Program-made: the position numbers and the translations under genes
The notes under the pieces: generated by a model
What the model saw: only the letters and a program-made list of their open reading frames with translations
What the model was told of the DNA's origin: nothing
The model's database searches: none
DNA from: Certhia americana
Taxonomy: Eukaryota; Chordata; Aves; Passeriformes; Certhiidae
DNA: 64,000 nt
Reading direction: 5' to 3'
Assembly: GCA_018697195.1 (NCBI GenBank)
Contig: CM031879.1
Coordinates: 19,527,821-19,591,820, forward strand
Shown: positions 61,971 to 64,000 of the stretch, piece after piece
How positions within the stretch are numbered: the first letter of the stretch is position 1
Layout: each line of letters opens with the position of its first letter

Positions 61971-64000
61971 GACATGATACAAATGCAGAACAAAAGAGAG
62001 GGCTCAGTCCCCTGGGTATCTTCAATAAAAAATCTGACAGCCATATTTTGAAGCATCATGAGGAGCACCATATCAATAAATTATCTCTGCGGTGCTCTAA
62101 GTCAGTGCATCTCAAGGATGACTGAAGAGCTCAGGAGGATATCAGAAAATGGGTCATGAAAACAGAAAAGAAAACGGCAACCTTACACAAGCAAGCAAAC
62201 AATGAATGAAATGCAAAAATAAAATCAAATAAAATGAAAATGAAATTAAAGAAATTTGTATTTGAGCAATAAATGAGAACCATGGTGGTAACAATTGTGA
62301 GATACTGAGACAGACGAGGTGACCATCATTCAGGTTTACTGTAGGACTATTCAGGATGTGTACAATAAGCATTAACATCTCTTACTTGCTGTGAAATATT
62401 AAACTATGGTACCTAAGCAGCTGCCTCCTAATAAAAATCTTAAGGGTCAAGGTGGGTGACAGTCTGCTGAACTATATTGAGCACATGTGATCTTACTCCA
62501 GAGAATTAATATACACATACAAGAGTGCTGGACGGCTCTGTTCAGAGATACTGGCCAGGCTTTCAGAAATACCTCTGCTGCACCATCTCAGGAATCTATC
62601 TCACGCATTACCTTGCATGGGAGACATATATCAACACCCTTTGAAAATCTATCAGTCTGTGACCAGTTTGACCTTCAATAGATATATTCTCTTCTGCTTT
62701 TTACCCAGATAGAGGCCTCTGACAAATATCTTTGAGGAACTTCAGATGCAGGAAGTTTTACATGCCTCTGTATTTTGTGCTGTGTTATCTCTGAGTCACA
62801 TTCCCAGCTTCAAATATTCCCAAGTTCAAAATGAAAAATAAAGATAATATAAAGTCACTGAATCTTCTGCCAGTAAATACAGATGCAATAGAAAAGGAAC
62901 TTCATGGACTTTCTTTTCCTGAAGGCATGGAGCAATTGTATTGCGCATCAGATTTCCTGAGAGCATAATTTTCTCTCCTGTTCCCTGTGTTCATCTATCA
63001 TGCTAACCACTGCGTCAAGAAACATAGAGAAAAATATTATACTAGTCACAATCAGTTAGTGCTGAGAGGTAAAGTTCTTCTGTGAAGCCTTAGAAATAAA
63101 AGATTTTGGTACCACTCTTGGATATCATTAATTTAAGAAAAAATTAGATATTGATAGCATCTTTTATGTCAGTTAAGCAGACATCTGTAGTGAGTGAGTG
63201 GAAATTTTTCCCTTGGTTACAAGTATTTCCTTTACATCTGTTCCAGAAAGAGGTGAAAAAAGAAAATCTGTATTTAGTTTAGTTTAAGATAGCAGAGGGA
63301 GGAAGGAAAGGTTTAAGATTCCTAATGAAGGAAAGATATATCAAGGAAATATAAAGTTACTAACTCATTTTTACTCTTGTTCCCTCTGAGTCCTGAAAAA
63401 CAAATAATTTGAACTATTGTGAGGGACAGAAATTTATGTTTGTAACAGAACCTTATCTTTTTTTCTATAAGGTAAGGAACTTAGATGATGTCATGGAATG
63501 ACAGATATCAAACTACCTTATCAGTTAGATTTTACTGTTCTTATAAAGTCTTGGGATGGCATTCAAGTTACCTGGGTTTAGATGGCTGTCCTGTAGGCTT
63601 GCAAGGTAGTCACTGAGGCATCTTTAAAATCAGTGGAGAGGATTGCATTTACTGGTCTAAGTTACAGAGTTAAAGAAATAATTGGTGATGCAGCAGTTTG
63701 GATTTGGTTGGATATTTTGTTAACTCCTTAGAGCTGACAATTTCTTTTCCACTTTATTCCTGTATTTCTGAAGTCCGTATCAGGGCACTGTTGCCTTGAA
63801 AGAAGTGAGATGTCTTTCCCCTAGTCGCATGCGATGCAGTGACAGTGATGAATAAAGAGTCTTCTTTTTATGAAGACTTATTTTATTTTAGACTGTCTGT
63901 CTACATCTCTATATTAACCTTGCAATGCAGCCAAAGTACAGCAAATGCAATTATGGTTTGATATTAAATAATATAAGAAACACATTTTAATGCTGTTCAA

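Larger units (their letters stand above)
55136..64000. other. Anonymous AT-rich stretch to the window end
   Basis: No gene is recognised in 8.9 kb. Contents include a GC-richer patch of unknown origin at about 58390-58560, a 9-bp-arm hairpin at 59681-59702, a 13-bp duplication (AAATGTGATCTTT twice) near 60507-60532, a TA hairpin and (TTA/TTG)n tract at 61449-61532, and a doubtful CR1 end at 61920-61970. Short frames carry no recognisable domain. Confidence 0.55.

Overview
The window reads as nuclear DNA from a bird, most likely a songbird (Passeriformes). The evidence is interspersed repeats: 3'-truncated CR1 LINE ends carrying the avian terminal motif (TTCCAACC ... ATTCTGTGATT), avian-type ERV LTRs, and a tRNA-Ile-headed SINE with a CR1-like tail matching TguSINE1, which is known from passerines. 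The rest is AT-rich, CpG-poor and rich in microsatellites, as expected of a vertebrate intron or gene desert.

No protein-coding gene, rRNA, functional tRNA, CRISPR array or prokaryotic feature can be supported. All open reading frames are short (at most about 155 codons). Many open on both strands or lie inside repeats, and none resembles a known host protein. The only recognisable coding remnant is the C-terminal end of the CR1 reverse transcriptase near 29.5-29.7 kb.

Layout: 1-6.56 kb is anonymous sequence. Two solo LTRs of one ERVK-like family, each with its own 6-bp target duplication, lie at 6.57-6.89 and 10.96-11.29 kb, with an (AC)n and a long (TA)n tract between them. An ERVL-type solo LTR lies at 11.83-12.40 kb. 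Anonymous sequence follows to 18.97 kb, with a striking T/G-only tract at 14.79-14.94 kb. The SINE is at 18.98-19.12 kb. An ancient, heavily decayed CR1 lies at 27.42-27.65 kb, and younger CR1 copies at 29.1-30.1 and 31.2-31.66 kb. Then come a long repeat-poor stretch, a CR1 at 41.07-41.31 kb, a second ERVL-type solo LTR with a 5-bp duplication at 42.27-42.83 kb, an LTR of a third type from 48.67 kb, a cluster of three CR1 pieces at 53.06-55.13 kb, and anonymous sequence to the end.

All four recognisable LTRs lie in minus orientation. If the window is intronic, this weakly hints at a plus-strand host gene. The more interesting signals are transposon archaeology, several hairpins and nested inverted repeats, a few AT-rich blocks that look like conserved non-coding elements, and one exon-like open segment with good splice sites at 51.5 kb. 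I see nothing that convincingly forms a new biological system.
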